Below, in pieces: positions 8,710 through 16,555 of a stretch of DNA of 64,000 nt. The position numbers and the translations under genes were made by a program. The stretch's first letter is position 1. Every line of letters begins with the position of its first letter. The notes under the pieces are model-generated. The model was not told the DNA's origin and ran no database searches. It worked only from the letters and a program-made list of their open reading frames with translations. This DNA comes from Amycolatopsis azurea DSM 43854 (GTDB taxonomy: Bacteria; Actinomycetota; Actinomycetes; Mycobacteriales; Pseudonocardiaceae), in assembly GCF_001995215.1 (NCBI RefSeq), contig NZ_MUXN01000008.1, positions 307,514-371,513 on the forward strand, read 5' to 3'.

Positions 8710-8940
8710 GTGGAGGTCAAGATCGGCATCAAGGACACGCCGCGAGAGCTCGTGGTGTCCAGCAGCCAGTCGCCCGACGAGGTCGAGGAACTGGTCGCGA
8801 ACGCCTTGAGGGCCGGCGACGGGATCTTCCGCCTCGACGACGAAAAGGGCCGCAAGTACATCGTGCCCACCGACCGGATCGCCTACGTGGAGATCGCGCC
8901 GTCGGACGTCCGCAAGGTCGGTTTCGCCGTCGGTGGCTGA
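8710..8940 (+). CDS. DUF3107 domain protein (Rv3208A/TB9.4-type)
   Basis: A 76-residue acidic protein filling the whole DUF3107 domain: MEVKIGIKDTPRELVV at the start and KYIVPTDRIAYVEI near the end. The GTG start follows a clear GGAGG at about 8698-8702. The family is restricted to actinobacteria and is conserved in one genomic neighbourhood, with no known function. Length and context are typical. The 115 bases after it contain no gene. Confidence 0.88.
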   Translation: MEVKIGIKDTPRELVVSSSQSPDEVEELVANALRAGDGIFRLDDEKGRKYIVPTDRIAYVEIAPSDVRKVGFAVGG

Positions 8941-9055
8941 CCCGATCGGGTCATAGTCGCATGTCACAGTGGCGTCACCGCTGCGTCTCAGCTCGCTCTC
9001 AGATTTGATCGTCACGCTAAGGCGGGGACGGTCAGGGGGCTAGCCGAGAAATGAG

Positions 9056-10336
9056 GTGGACGGCGTCACTGTGATGGACCGCGCGCTGCTCGACGGCGTG
9101 CGAACTGTTCCCGGACAAGGCAAACGGGTCGCGGGGCGACTGACCGGCATCGACGTCGCCCGCGGCCTGGCCGTACTCGGCATGTACGCGGTGCATGTCG
9201 GACCCGAACCCGCCAAGGGCGGCGTCGGGGTGCTGTTCAAACCGTTCGAAGGCCACTCCGCGGCGCTGTTCGCGGTGCTGGCAGGCGTCTCCGTCGCGCT
9301 GATGTCCGGCGGGCGCCGCCCGAAACTGGGCCGCGACCGGACACGCGTCGCCCTCAAACTGGCGACCCGTGCGCCGCTGCTGGTGGCGCTGGGGCTGTGG
9401 CTGACCAGCCTCGAAACCGGCTACATGGTGATCCTGGCCTACTACGGGGCCTGTTTCCTCTTCGCGATCCCCTGGCTGCGCGCGGGCGCGAAGGCACTGG
9501 CGATCGCGTCGGTCGTCGTCGCCGTGGCGGGCCCGCTGCTCTCGCATCTGATCCGGATCCAGCTGCTGCCCCGTGACCTGCTCTTCTTCGCGCCGGACCT
9601 GACCGCGGACGACGTCACGTCGACGGGTCTGCTGAAGGCCGCGACCGTGCTCGTCCTGACCGGGACCTTCCCCGCGATGACACTGATGGCGTACGTGTTC
9701 GCGGGGATGGCGATCGGGCGGATGGACCTGACCTCGCGCAGCGTGTGCCGCCGGTTGTTCTTCGGCGGGTCGGCGCTCGCGGTGGGCGGATACCTCGTGT
9801 CCTGGATCGCGACCGGGCCGCTCGGCGGCATGCAGGCCGTCTACCGGTCACTGGAACCGGCCGCCGCGCAGATGGGGATGACGCCGCAGGAGTTCTTCCG
9901 GCTGCACCAGACCTGGATCCACGGCACGCCGCCGACCACCAGCTGGGCCTGGGAACTGCTGCCGACGGGGACCTCGTACACGCCGTTCGACCTGCTGATC
10001 TCGATCGGGATCGCGGCGGCGGTGATCGGCGGCTGCCAGCTGCTGATGCCGAAGTTCGAGAGAGTGCTGCGGCCGCTTTCGGACCTGGGCGGGCGGGTGC
10101 TGAGCGCGTACGTGCTGCATTTCGTGGCGATCGCGCTGCTGTGGGACGAGAGCGACGGCGACTCGATCTTCAGCGTGCTGCACTTCGTCGAGTTCTCGGT
10201 GGTCGCGCTGACCGGCGCGGTGCTGTGGCGGAAGTTCATCGGGCGCGGGCCGCTGGAATGGGCGATGAACAAGCTGTCGAGCTGGCCGAAGTACCTCTTC
10301 GCGGATGCGCGGGTGCCCGCACAGCGGCGGGGCTGA
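9056..10336 (+). CDS. DUF418/DUF1624-type membrane acyltransferase-like protein
   Basis: About 426 residues with around ten transmembrane helices. The opening RLTGIDVARGLAVLGMYAVH is the hallmark of the heparan-alpha-glucosaminide acetyltransferase-like (DUF1624) and DUF418 group, and the C-terminal third (LGGRVLSAYVLHFVAIALLW, then WRKFIGRGPLEWAMNKLS) matches DUF418. Such proteins sit in the plasma membrane and may move acyl groups onto surface or exported molecules; the substrate here is unknown. The start could also be the ATG at 9074; neither has a strong ribosome site. It is convergent with the DUF4873 gene, with two palindromes between the stops. Confidence 0.78.
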   Translation: MDGVTVMDRALLDGVRTVPGQGKRVAGRLTGIDVARGLAVLGMYAVHVGPEPAKGGVGVLFKPFEGHSAALFAVLAGVSVALMSGGRRPKLGRDRTRVALKLATRAPLLVALGLWLTSLETGYMVILAYYGACFLFAIPWLRAGAKALAIASVVVAVAGPLLSHLIRIQLLPRDLLFFAPDLTADDVTSTGLLKAATVLVLTGTFPAMTLMAYVFAGMAIGRMDLTSRSVCRRLFFGGSALAVGGYLVSWIATGPLGGMQAVYRSLEPAAAQMGMTPQEFFRLHQTWIHGTPPTTSWAWELLPTGTSYTPFDLLISIGIAAAVIGGCQLLMPKFERVLRPLSDLGGRVLSAYVLHFVAIALLWDESDGDSIFSVLHFVEFSVVALTGAVLWRKFIGRGPLEWAMNKLSSWPKYLFADARVPAQRRG

Positions 10337-10344
10337 CCTGCGAA

Positions 10345-10420
10345 AACCCTGGGGTGGTGTTTCCAGGGTTCCCAATGTCGCATTTGAGGCGCTGAGCGTC
10401 CCAAATGCGACATTGGGAAC
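10345..10420. repeat. Two adjacent hairpins, families AACCCTGG and CCCAATGTCGCATTTG
   Basis: First: AACCCTGG (10345-10352) pairs with CCAGGGTT (10363-10370). Second: 19-base perfect arms at 10368-10386 and 10402-10420, the first arm containing CCCAATGTCGCATTTG, with a 15-base centre. They lie 3' of the DUF418 gene. Confidence 0.8.
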
Positions 10421-10442
10421 ACCCGAGGACGGTCCACCTCGG

Positions 10443-10514
10443 GCGATAGCAAGGGACCTTTGCTCACGTTCGTTAGCGCACTAACCAACGTGAGCAAAGG
10501 TCCCTTGCTATCGC
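10443..10514. repeat. 72-base compound palindrome, AGCAAGGGACCTTTGCT family
   Basis: The left arm contains AGCAAGGGACCTTTGCT and the right arm AGCAAAGGTCCCTTGCT, exact reverse complements and each nearly palindromic. A smaller palindrome, CGTTAGCGCACTAAC, sits in the centre. It can fold as one long hairpin or as three short ones. It lies just before the DUF4873 stop codon side of a convergent pair. Confidence 0.85.
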
Positions 10515-10533
10515 TTTCGGGAGCTGCCGGAGC

Positions 10534-10860
10534 TCAGGCGTTGAGTTCGTTCAGCTCTTCGAGGCTGGTCGGCACGTGGAAGGGCGGCGTGCTGGTGCCC
10601 ATGATGCGGTAGCGGTCCCACGGGTCCGGGTCGGAGAGTTCGCCCTTCGCGCTGTACTCGCCCGCGCGGATCTCGACGGCGGTCTTCTTGCCACCGGCGG
10701 CCGCGGACACCTGCTCGTTGGTGGCCACGCGGCCGTACCAGCGGTAGTACCCGTCGATGGGCTGGAAGTAGCCCCGCAGGTCGACCGTGGCCGCGATCTC
10801 GGTCCCGTCGATCACGAGGACCGCTTCGCCGGCGTAGCCGTCTTCGTCGTGCTCGCTCAT
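10534..10860 (-). CDS. DUF4873 domain protein
   Basis: 108 residues matching the short DUF4873 fold: DGYAGEAVLVIDGTEI, then FQPIDGYYRWYGRV, and a C-terminal RYRIMGTSTPPF. In actinomycetes this domain is found alone or fused to flavin-dependent monooxygenases; its own function is unknown. The ATG overlaps the stop of the upstream TetR gene (ATGA), so the two are translationally coupled and probably co-regulated by that repressor. Its length is normal for the stand-alone form. Confidence 0.75.
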   Translation of the reverse strand: MSEHDEDGYAGEAVLVIDGTEIAATVDLRGYFQPIDGYYRWYGRVATNEQVSAAAGGKKTAVEIRAGEYSAKGELSDPDPWDRYRIMGTSTPPFHVPTSLEELNELNA

Positions 10861-11636
10861 TGCCCCTCCGCCTGGTTTTCCTGGGTCTTCCGCATCTGGA
10901 CGACCTTGTTCTCTTCGAGCGGCAGGTTCGGGTCGATGACGATGCCCTGCTGCCGGGAGAGGCCGTCGATCGCGGCCCAGATGATCTGCGTCAGGTATTC
11001 GACGACGCTGTCGCGGCCCATCGAGCGCCGGTCCAGCCACCATTCGCCGGTGCTCTGCACCATCCCGACGATGCCGTGCGCCCACGGTTCGGCGGCGCCG
11101 GAGTCCATGTTGAACATCCGCATGTAGTCGCCGAGCAGCGCGGTCAGCGCGGTGGCGATCAGTTCCTTGTCCTCGGCGACGACGTCGGACTTGACGAGCA
11201 CCTTCTCCTGCAGGCCGCCGCGTGCGAGCAGGCGGTACAGGTTGGGGTGCTCTTCGATGACGCTGAAGAACGAGTCGAGCGCCATCCGGATCCGGGGGAC
11301 CGGGGCCAGCTCGGAGTTGATCGCCGGGATCAGCCGCTGGAAGAGGATCTCCGTGCCGCGCTGCCCGAGCGCGACGTACAGATCCGCCTTGTCGTCGAAG
11401 TGCCGGTACAGCACGGGTTTCGTGACGCCCGCTTCGGCGGCGACGTCCTCCATGCCGAGGTCCGGGCCGTGACTGTCGAGCGCGCGGAGAGCCGCCTCGA
11501 CGAACTCAGCGCGGCGCGCGATCCTGTGCTTGCGCCAGCGGTCGCGACGGGCGTCACCCGTGTCGGCCTCACCCGCCGTGGGGTGCTTGCTCGACTGCTT
11601 GCTGTTGCGCTTGACACGTTCGATCACCCCAGTCAT
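10857..11636 (-). CDS. TetR/AcrR family transcriptional regulator
   Basis: 259 residues with an unusually basic N-terminal extension (about 40 residues) before a classic TetR helix-turn-helix (FVEAALRALDSHG..MEDVAAEAGVTKPVLYRHFDDKADLYVAL). The ligand-binding half is helical and unremarkable. It diverges from the AurF-type oxygenase gene, and the short gap holds the palindrome GGTAACTGTTACC, a likely operator for both promoters. The start was taken at ATG 11636; an upstream GTG in frame would run through the palindrome. It probably represses itself, the coupled DUF4873 gene and the oxygenase-hydrolase pair. The effector is unknown. Confidence 0.85.
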   Translation of the reverse strand: MTGVIERVKRNSKQSSKHPTAGEADTGDARRDRWRKHRIARRAEFVEAALRALDSHGPDLGMEDVAAEAGVTKPVLYRHFDDKADLYVALGQRGTEILFQRLIPAINSELAPVPRIRMALDSFFSVIEEHPNLYRLLARGGLQEKVLVKSDVVAEDKELIATALTALLGDYMRMFNMDSGAAEPWAHGIVGMVQSTGEWWLDRRSMGRDSVVEYLTQIIWAAIDGLSRQQGIVIDPNLPLEENKVVQMRKTQENQAEGQ

Positions 11637-11645
11637 GCTACCAGA

Positions 11646-11658
11646 GGTAACTGTTACC
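11646..11658. promoter_or_regulatory. Candidate TetR operator
   Basis: GGTAAC-T-GTTACC, a perfect palindrome around one central base in the 50-base gap between two divergent genes. A further GTTAC half-site follows at about 11662. Position and symmetry fit a TetR operator; binding is inferred. Confidence 0.55.
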
Positions 11659-11686
11659 ACGAGTTACAGATAGGGGTGTGTCGGCA

Positions 11687-12595
11687 ATGACGCGGGCGCT
11701 GAAGGAAACAGATCGGGAGAAGACGGCCGAGCGGCTGCTCAAGTCTTCCGCCAACAAGTTCTACGACCCCGACGTCGACATCGACTGGAACGCTCCGCTC
11801 GTGGACGGGAAGCGCTACATCCCGGCACACCGGTCTTCGCTCTACGGCACGAAGTTGTGGGACTCGCTGTCGGAAGAGCAGCGCATCGAACTGGGCAAGC
11901 ACGAGGTCGCGAGCGTCGCCACCACCGGGCTGTGGTTCGAAATCCTCCTGATGCAGATGCTGCTCAAAGAGGTCTACGACGAAGACCCGACCAGCTCCCA
12001 CGCGCAGTACGCGCTGACCGAGATCGCGGACGAATGCCGTCACTCGACGATGTTCGCGCGGATGGCTTCGCGGATCGGCTGCCCGTCCTACGGGCCCGTG
12101 CCGTGGCTGCGGCGGCTGGCGAAACTGATGCCGTCGATCAGCTACGGCCCCGCGCGCTACGGCGCGATTCTCGTCGCCGAAGAGGTCCTCGACCGGCTTC
12201 AGCGCGAGCAGATGAACGACCCGGACATCCAGCCGCTGGTGCGCATGGTCAACCGGATCCACGTTCTCGAAGAAGCCCGGCACGTCACCTTCGCCCGCGA
12301 AGAGGTCACTCGCGGGATGGCGAAGCTGACGAAGAAGGAGATCGTCTACCAGCAGTTCATCATCGCGCTGATCTCGTACTTCGTGACCCGGGCCTTCATC
12401 AACCCGCGCGTCTACAAGGCCGTCGGCATCCGGCCGCGTGACGGCGTCGAAGCCGCGCTCAACAACCCCAACTGGCGCGAGAGCATCCAGTGGGCGGGCG
12501 AGAAGATCATGCCGTTCCTCCAGGAATCCGGTCTGGTCGGCAAGCCCGGCATGTACTTCTGGCGCAAGTCCTTCCTGCTGCCGGGGAAGCGATGA
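11687..12595 (+). CDS. AurF-type di-iron oxygenase
   Basis: 302 residues of the p-aminobenzoate N-oxygenase (AurF) family. The metal ligands are readable in order: Glu in KHEVASVATTG, ExxH in DECRH, Glu in LVAEEVLD, and the H-x3-E-x2-H set in RIHVLEEARH, which matches the AurF spacing. It should bind two irons and oxidise an amine or another substrate with O2. I favour the ATG at 11687 because AGGGG lies about 10 bases upstream; a GTG at 11678 is the alternative. The stop overlaps the start of an alpha/beta hydrolase, so they form a two-gene operon facing a TetR gene. No biosynthetic genes surround it, so a stand-alone detoxification or tailoring role is more likely than a cluster. Confidence 0.82.
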   Translation: MTRALKETDREKTAERLLKSSANKFYDPDVDIDWNAPLVDGKRYIPAHRSSLYGTKLWDSLSEEQRIELGKHEVASVATTGLWFEILLMQMLLKEVYDEDPTSSHAQYALTEIADECRHSTMFARMASRIGCPSYGPVPWLRRLAKLMPSISYGPARYGAILVAEEVLDRLQREQMNDPDIQPLVRMVNRIHVLEEARHVTFAREEVTRGMAKLTKKEIVYQQFIIALISYFVTRAFINPRVYKAVGIRPRDGVEAALNNPNWRESIQWAGEKIMPFLQESGLVGKPGMYFWRKSFLLPGKR

Positions 12596-13515
12596 GGGGC
12601 GTCAAGCAGCGCGGCACCGTCTCGTGGGATCCGTCCCGCGAGCACCGTTTCGTGACCGGTGACGGCACCGCCCTGCACGTCGAGATGAGCGGCCCCGCCG
12701 ACTCCGAACTCACGCTGGTCCTCGTACACGGCTGGACCCAGGACCACCGGACCTGGGACGGCGTGGCGTCGAGCCTCGGCGATTCCGTCCGGATCCTGCG
12801 CTACGACCTGCGCGGTCACGGCGGCTCCGCGCCGGCGAAACCGGGGACGGCCACGATCGCGACCCTCGCCGACGACCTCGCCGAGCTGATCCAGGACCGC
12901 GTTCCGAACGGGCCGCTCGTGCTCGCCGGTCACTCCATGGGCGGTATGACGATCATGGAGCTGTCCCGCAGGCACCCCGATCTCGTGGCCCGGCGCGTCG
13001 CAGGGGTCGCGTTCGTCGCCACATCGTCCGGTGAGATGGACCGGATCACCCTCGGCCTGCCGGGGATCGCGGGCAGTGGCGCGGCCAGGTTCGAACGGAG
13101 GCTCGCGAAGCTGCTCGCGAAGAACCGCCGGGACGCCTTGCCGTTGCCGCTGTCCGTGGTGCGGCCCGGCGCGCGGCTGCTCGTCTTCGGGCGACGCCCT
13201 CGGCGGGCCGATGTGGACTCGGTCGCCGAACAGCTGCTGTGCGCGCATCCGGCGAGTGTCGCCGGATTCCAGGACGCGATCTCGCGGCACGACTGCCGCG
13301 TCACTTTGGCCGCGTTGCAGGGGAAACCGGTGATCGTGCTCTCGGGGGAGCGGGACCGGCTCTGCCCGACGCCGCACGCCAAGGTCATCGCCGACGCGCT
13401 GCCGGAGGCCGAGTTCGTGCGGTACCCGGGCGCCGGGCACATGCTCCCGCAAGAACGGGCGAAGGAAGTCTCAGACCGCATCGCCGCCCTCGTCCGCCGC
13501 GCCGCGAGGGTCTGA
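12592..13515 (+). CDS. Alpha/beta hydrolase
   Basis: 307 residues with the full catalytic triad of the fold: oxyanion motif LVHGWTQDHRTWD, nucleophile elbow GHSMGG, acid in SGERDRLCP, and His in GAGHMLPQE. It is cytoplasmic, with no signal peptide. The ATG overlaps the oxygenase stop (ATGA), so the two are coupled and presumably act in one process. The substrate cannot be told from sequence; esterase or epoxide-hydrolase-like activities are both possible. A compound palindrome follows directly after the stop. Confidence 0.85.
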   Translation: MRGVKQRGTVSWDPSREHRFVTGDGTALHVEMSGPADSELTLVLVHGWTQDHRTWDGVASSLGDSVRILRYDLRGHGGSAPAKPGTATIATLADDLAELIQDRVPNGPLVLAGHSMGGMTIMELSRRHPDLVARRVAGVAFVATSSGEMDRITLGLPGIAGSGAARFERRLAKLLAKNRRDALPLPLSVVRPGARLLVFGRRPRRADVDSVAEQLLCAHPASVAGFQDAISRHDCRVTLAALQGKPVIVLSGERDRLCPTPHAKVIADALPEAEFVRYPGAGHMLPQERAKEVSDRIAALVRRAARV

Positions 13516-13518
13516 AAA

Positions 13519-13630
13519 GGGAGCAAGGGACCTTTGCTCCCGTTTATTAGCGCACTAACTAACGATAGCAAGGGACCTTTGCTCACGTTCGTTAGCGCAC
13601 TAACCAACGGGAGCAAAGGTCCCTTGCTCC
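13519..13630. repeat. Triple compound palindrome, AGCAAGGGACCTTTGCT family
   Basis: GAGCAAGGGACCTTTGCTC at the left, the linker palindrome TTAGCGCACTAACTAACG, a second AGCAAGGGACCTTTGCT, a second TTAGCGCACTAACCAACG linker, and AGCAAAGGTCCCTTGCT at the right. The 117-base gap between two convergent genes is almost wholly made of this element. Confidence 0.85.
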
Positions 13631-13632
13631 GT

Positions 13633-14169
13633 TCAGATGCGGGAGTAGCCCTCGGCGAGGAGACGGACGCCCGTCGCCTTGTAGGCGTCCTGGTCGTCCG
13701 GGGCGATGGTGGCGAGCCCGTCGACGTAGCGGTTGAACATGCAGAACGCGGCCGCGATCAGGACCGTGTCGTGGATTTCGACGTCCGTCGCGCCCTCGGC
13801 GCGGGCCGCGGCGATCAGGTCTTCGCCCACAGCTTTCCCGCCTTCGCGGACAGCGAGCGCGACATGCAGGAGCGCCTTCACCTTCGCCGACACGGGCGCG
13901 CCGTCGACGTCCTTCCAAGCCGCTTCAACAACGGCTATGCCGCCTTCGAGCGCTTCGGCGGCGACGGCGGCGTGACTGCGTGAGCAGAACGTGCAGTCGT
14001 TGCCCCGCGAGACGACCGCGCCGATCAGCTCGCGCTCACCCACGCTGAGGCTGCTCGGGCCGCGAAGGAGGACGTCGGCGAGTTGCCCGAGCGGCGCCGC
14101 CGTCTCCGGCCGGTAGGCGAACAAGGCGGCGATGCCGGGCAGGTTCTCGTCGAGCGCGACGTGGGGCAT
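13633..14169 (-). CDS. Carboxymuconolactone decarboxylase/AhpD-like protein
   Basis: 178 residues with the AhpD-type redox motif CTFCSRSH (C-x2-C-x3-H) in the first third, preceded by the family signature LSVGERELIGAVVSRGND. Proteins of this peroxidase-related group reduce hydroperoxides or act as thiol-disulfide partners; a true decarboxylase role is unlikely with this motif. The ATG at 14169 has a clear AGGAG about 8 bases upstream. It diverges from an exported amidohydrolase gene and converges on the hydrolase at its left, with a compound palindrome between the stops. Confidence 0.82.
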   Translation of the reverse strand: MPHVALDENLPGIAALFAYRPETAAPLGQLADVLLRGPSSLSVGERELIGAVVSRGNDCTFCSRSHAAVAAEALEGGIAVVEAAWKDVDGAPVSAKVKALLHVALAVREGGKAVGEDLIAAARAEGATDVEIHDTVLIAAAFCMFNRYVDGLATIAPDDQDAYKATGVRLLAEGYSRI

Positions 14170-14250
14170 GGGGACTCCTCGCGAATCGGCAAAGCGGTCG
14201 TCCGATTCAAACCGAAACCAGGCCGGGCAGGCTTCCGCTGGATGGTCCAA

Positions 14251-14276
14251 AGCGACAGCAAAGGTCCCTTGCTCTC
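14251..14276. repeat. Single AGCAAAGGTCCCTTGCT unit in a divergent gap
   Basis: CAGCAAAGGTCCCTTGCT, about 55 bases before the amidohydrolase ATG. It is the only copy of this family in the window that lies between two gene starts rather than at gene ends, so termination is not its only possible role. Confidence 0.7.
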
Positions 14277-14331
14277 CCCGGAGGCGCTAGCGTGATCTTG
14301 CAACGCTGCTTTCGACTGGGGAGTTGGAACG

Positions 14332-15753
14332 ATGAAACAGCGCAGATCCGTCCTGTCCGTCTTCACCCTCACGCTCGCCGCCGGACTCGGCGCCGCCCTG
14401 CTCGCCGGTCTCGGCGGCGGGACCACCGAAGCCGGGAGTGAAGCGGAATTCACCGGTGCCGGCCGCGTCGTCATCCGTGACGCCTCGATGGTGCTCACGA
14501 TGGACCCGAGCCTCGGCGAAGGACCGCTCGGCGCCCTCGCCGACGCCGACGTCGTGCTGGAAGGCGCCAAGATCAAGCAGGTCGGCAAGGACCTCGACGC
14601 GGGCTCGGCGAAGGTCGTCGACGGTCGAGGCAAGATCGTCCTGCCCGGATTCGTCGACCTGCACAACCACCTGTGGCAGTCGCTCATCCGCGGCTGCGCG
14701 GCCGACAAGGAACTCATCGGCTGGCTCGGCAAATGCGTCATCCCGCTGTACCGGGCGCCGGTGACCGACGCCGACGCGTACGCGGGGACGAAGCTCGCTG
14801 CCGCCGACGTCGTCTCGACCGGCATCACCACGGTCACCGACTGGTCGCACGCGTTCAACACCGACTTCGCCAAGGGCGGCCTCCGCGCGCTCGGCGAGTC
14901 GAAACTGCGTTTCCTCTACTCCTACAACGGAACCACCGACCCCGCGCTGCAGAACGAGATCCGCCGGGTGAAGCGCGAGGTCATCGATCCGAATCCGTTG
15001 GCGCGCCTCCAGATCGGCACGCATCCGTCCACCGGGAACTTCCCGAGTGTCGAGGCATCGGAGAAGCTCGCGCGCGAGCTCGGTGTCTCGCTGAACGTGC
15101 ACCTGCTCGAATCGAAGGCCGACCTGACCGCGGGGCAGATGGACGCGCTCCGGCGGGCGAACGCGCTGCACCCCGGGCTGGTGGCGAACCATGTCATCCA
15201 GGCCACCGACGCCGACCTCGACGAACTCGCGGCCGCAGGGGTCAGCGTGGCGCACAACCCGCTGTCGAACATGCGGCTCGCGTCGGGCGTGATCCGGCTG
15301 CCGGAGATGAAGAAGCGGTCCATGAAGGTCGGGCTCGGCCTCGACGGCGGCACCAACGACACGAGCGACATGTTCAACGTGATGCGCGCGGCCGTCGGCC
15401 TCCAGCGGGCGATCGCGACGGATCCGGCGGTCTACCCGACCACGGCCGACGTCCTGCGCATGGCGACGCTCGGCGGCGCGGAAGCGCTCGGGATGGACAA
15501 GGAGATCGGGTCGCTGACGCCGGGCAAACGAGCGGACCTCCAGCTGGTCGACGCCCAGGCGGTCAACTTCGCGCCGAAGGTGGACTGGGTCAATCAGCTG
15601 GTCTTCAACACCCAGCCCGCGAACGTCTCGTGGGTCTTCGTCGACGGCCGCGCTCTCAAGCGCGAAGGACGCGTCGTCGGCATCGACACCGCGAAGGTCG
15701 TCGCCGACGCCCAGGCCGCCGCGGACCGGATCAAGAAGCTGCTGCCCCAATAG
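14332..15753 (+). CDS. Exported amidohydrolase (cytosine deaminase/TrzA-like)
   Basis: 473 residues. The first 35 form a signal sequence: basic MKQRRSVL, then a long hydrophobic stretch ending near LLAGLGGGTTEAG. The body is a metal-dependent amidohydrolase of the chlorohydrolase/deaminase subgroup: LPGFVDLHNHLWQS (HxH metal ligands), a middle NVHLLES and ANHVIQATD (His), SVAHNPLSNMRL, and LGLDGGTNDTSDMF (Asp). C-terminal GSLTPGKRADLQLVD completes the urease-like sandwich. It should hydrolyse an amidine, amine or triazine-like substrate outside the cytoplasm. The adjacent arginines near the start would allow Tat export of a pre-folded metalloenzyme. It is convergent with a TetR gene and there is no obvious operon partner. 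Confidence 0.82.
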   Translation: MKQRRSVLSVFTLTLAAGLGAALLAGLGGGTTEAGSEAEFTGAGRVVIRDASMVLTMDPSLGEGPLGALADADVVLEGAKIKQVGKDLDAGSAKVVDGRGKIVLPGFVDLHNHLWQSLIRGCAADKELIGWLGKCVIPLYRAPVTDADAYAGTKLAAADVVSTGITTVTDWSHAFNTDFAKGGLRALGESKLRFLYSYNGTTDPALQNEIRRVKREVIDPNPLARLQIGTHPSTGNFPSVEASEKLARELGVSLNVHLLESKADLTAGQMDALRRANALHPGLVANHVIQATDADLDELAAAGVSVAHNPLSNMRLASGVIRLPEMKKRSMKVGLGLDGGTNDTSDMFNVMRAAVGLQRAIATDPAVYPTTADVLRMATLGGAEALGMDKEIGSLTPGKRADLQLVDAQAVNFAPKVDWVNQLVFNTQPANVSWVFVDGRALKREGRVVGIDTAKVVADAQAAADRIKKLLPQ

Positions 15754-15762
15754 CCCACGCAC

Positions 15763-15816
15763 TTCGTCCTCTGAATGCGGTAGTTGCACGCGCAACTACC
15801 GCATTCAGAGGACGAA
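15763..15816. repeat. Perfect hairpin, CTCTGAATGCGGTAGTTG family
   Basis: 25-base perfect arms (15763-15787 and 15792-15816) with a 4-base loop between convergent genes. A second, diverged copy of the same family lies at 35232-35293, also between convergent genes. Confidence 0.85.
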
Positions 15817-15822
15817 ACGCGA

Positions 15823-16443
15823 TCAGTGCTGGAGCGGGAAGCCACCACCGATGCCTCGCCAGGCGAGGTTGGCAGTGAGGGCGACGGCTTCTTCGCGGCT
15901 CATCGACTTGTGGTGCGCCAGCCAGAACCGAGCGCTGACCTGCGAGAGGCCCACGAGGCCGACGGCGAGCAGCCGCGCCTTGTCCTCGTCGAGGCCCGCG
16001 TCCGCGGTGATGGTCTCAGTGATCGCGTCGACGCTGGCCGACGTCGCCCGGTCCACCGCCTCCTGTACGGCGGGCTCGCCGCGCAGGTCGGACTCGAAGA
16101 CCATGCGGAACGCGCCGGCGTCGTTGTTGACGAAGTCGAAGAACGCGCCGACGGTCGCCGGGACGCGCTGCTTGTTGTCCGTCGTGGAGTCGAGTGCCTC
16201 CTTGACCCGTCGCACCAGCTCGTCGACGTGGCTCTCCAGCAACGCGATGTAGAGGTCGAGCTTGCCGGGAAAGTGCTGGTAGAGGACCGGTTTGCTGACT
16301 CCGGCCTCTTCGGCGATCTCGTCCATCGCGGCGGCGTGATAACCGTTCGCGGCGAACACGCGCTGCGCGGCGGCCAGCAGCTGGGCGCGGCGTTCCGTTC
16401 TGGGCAGGCGGACGCCTCGGGCCAGTCGCGCCATTTCTGTCAT
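15823..16443 (-). CDS. TetR/AcrR family transcriptional regulator
   Basis: 206 residues with a standard N-terminal TetR domain (AAQRVFAANGYHAAAMDEIAEEAGVSKPVLYQHFPGKLDLYIAL) and a helical C-terminal effector domain. It diverges from the alpha/beta hydrolase at 16556, with a 112-base gap holding a TAATCT -10-like element for this gene near 16506 and the small palindrome TGAGCTCA beside it. A homologous TetR gene (Rv3208) accompanies the DUF3107/DUF3152 genes in mycobacteria, so this copy is probably the conserved neighbour. The target and ligand are unknown. Confidence 0.85.
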   Translation of the reverse strand: MTEMARLARGVRLPRTERRAQLLAAAQRVFAANGYHAAAMDEIAEEAGVSKPVLYQHFPGKLDLYIALLESHVDELVRRVKEALDSTTDNKQRVPATVGAFFDFVNNDAGAFRMVFESDLRGEPAVQEAVDRATSASVDAITETITADAGLDEDKARLLAVGLVGLSQVSARFWLAHHKSMSREEAVALTANLAWRGIGGGFPLQH

Positions 16444-16555
16444 CGTGCCTCCAGTCGAGCGGGGCTCCGCAGGGCGGGGTCACCGCCGCGTGAAGTGAGC
16501 TCAAGATTACTCGCCGGTACGGCCGGACCGCCAAGGGTCGGGCATCCTTGACGCT

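Noticed and set aside
11687..13515. Part of a secondary-metabolite gene cluster because of the AurF-type oxygenase
   Set aside because: No synthase, carrier protein, tailoring set or resistance gene nearby; only a hydrolase and regulator accompany it.
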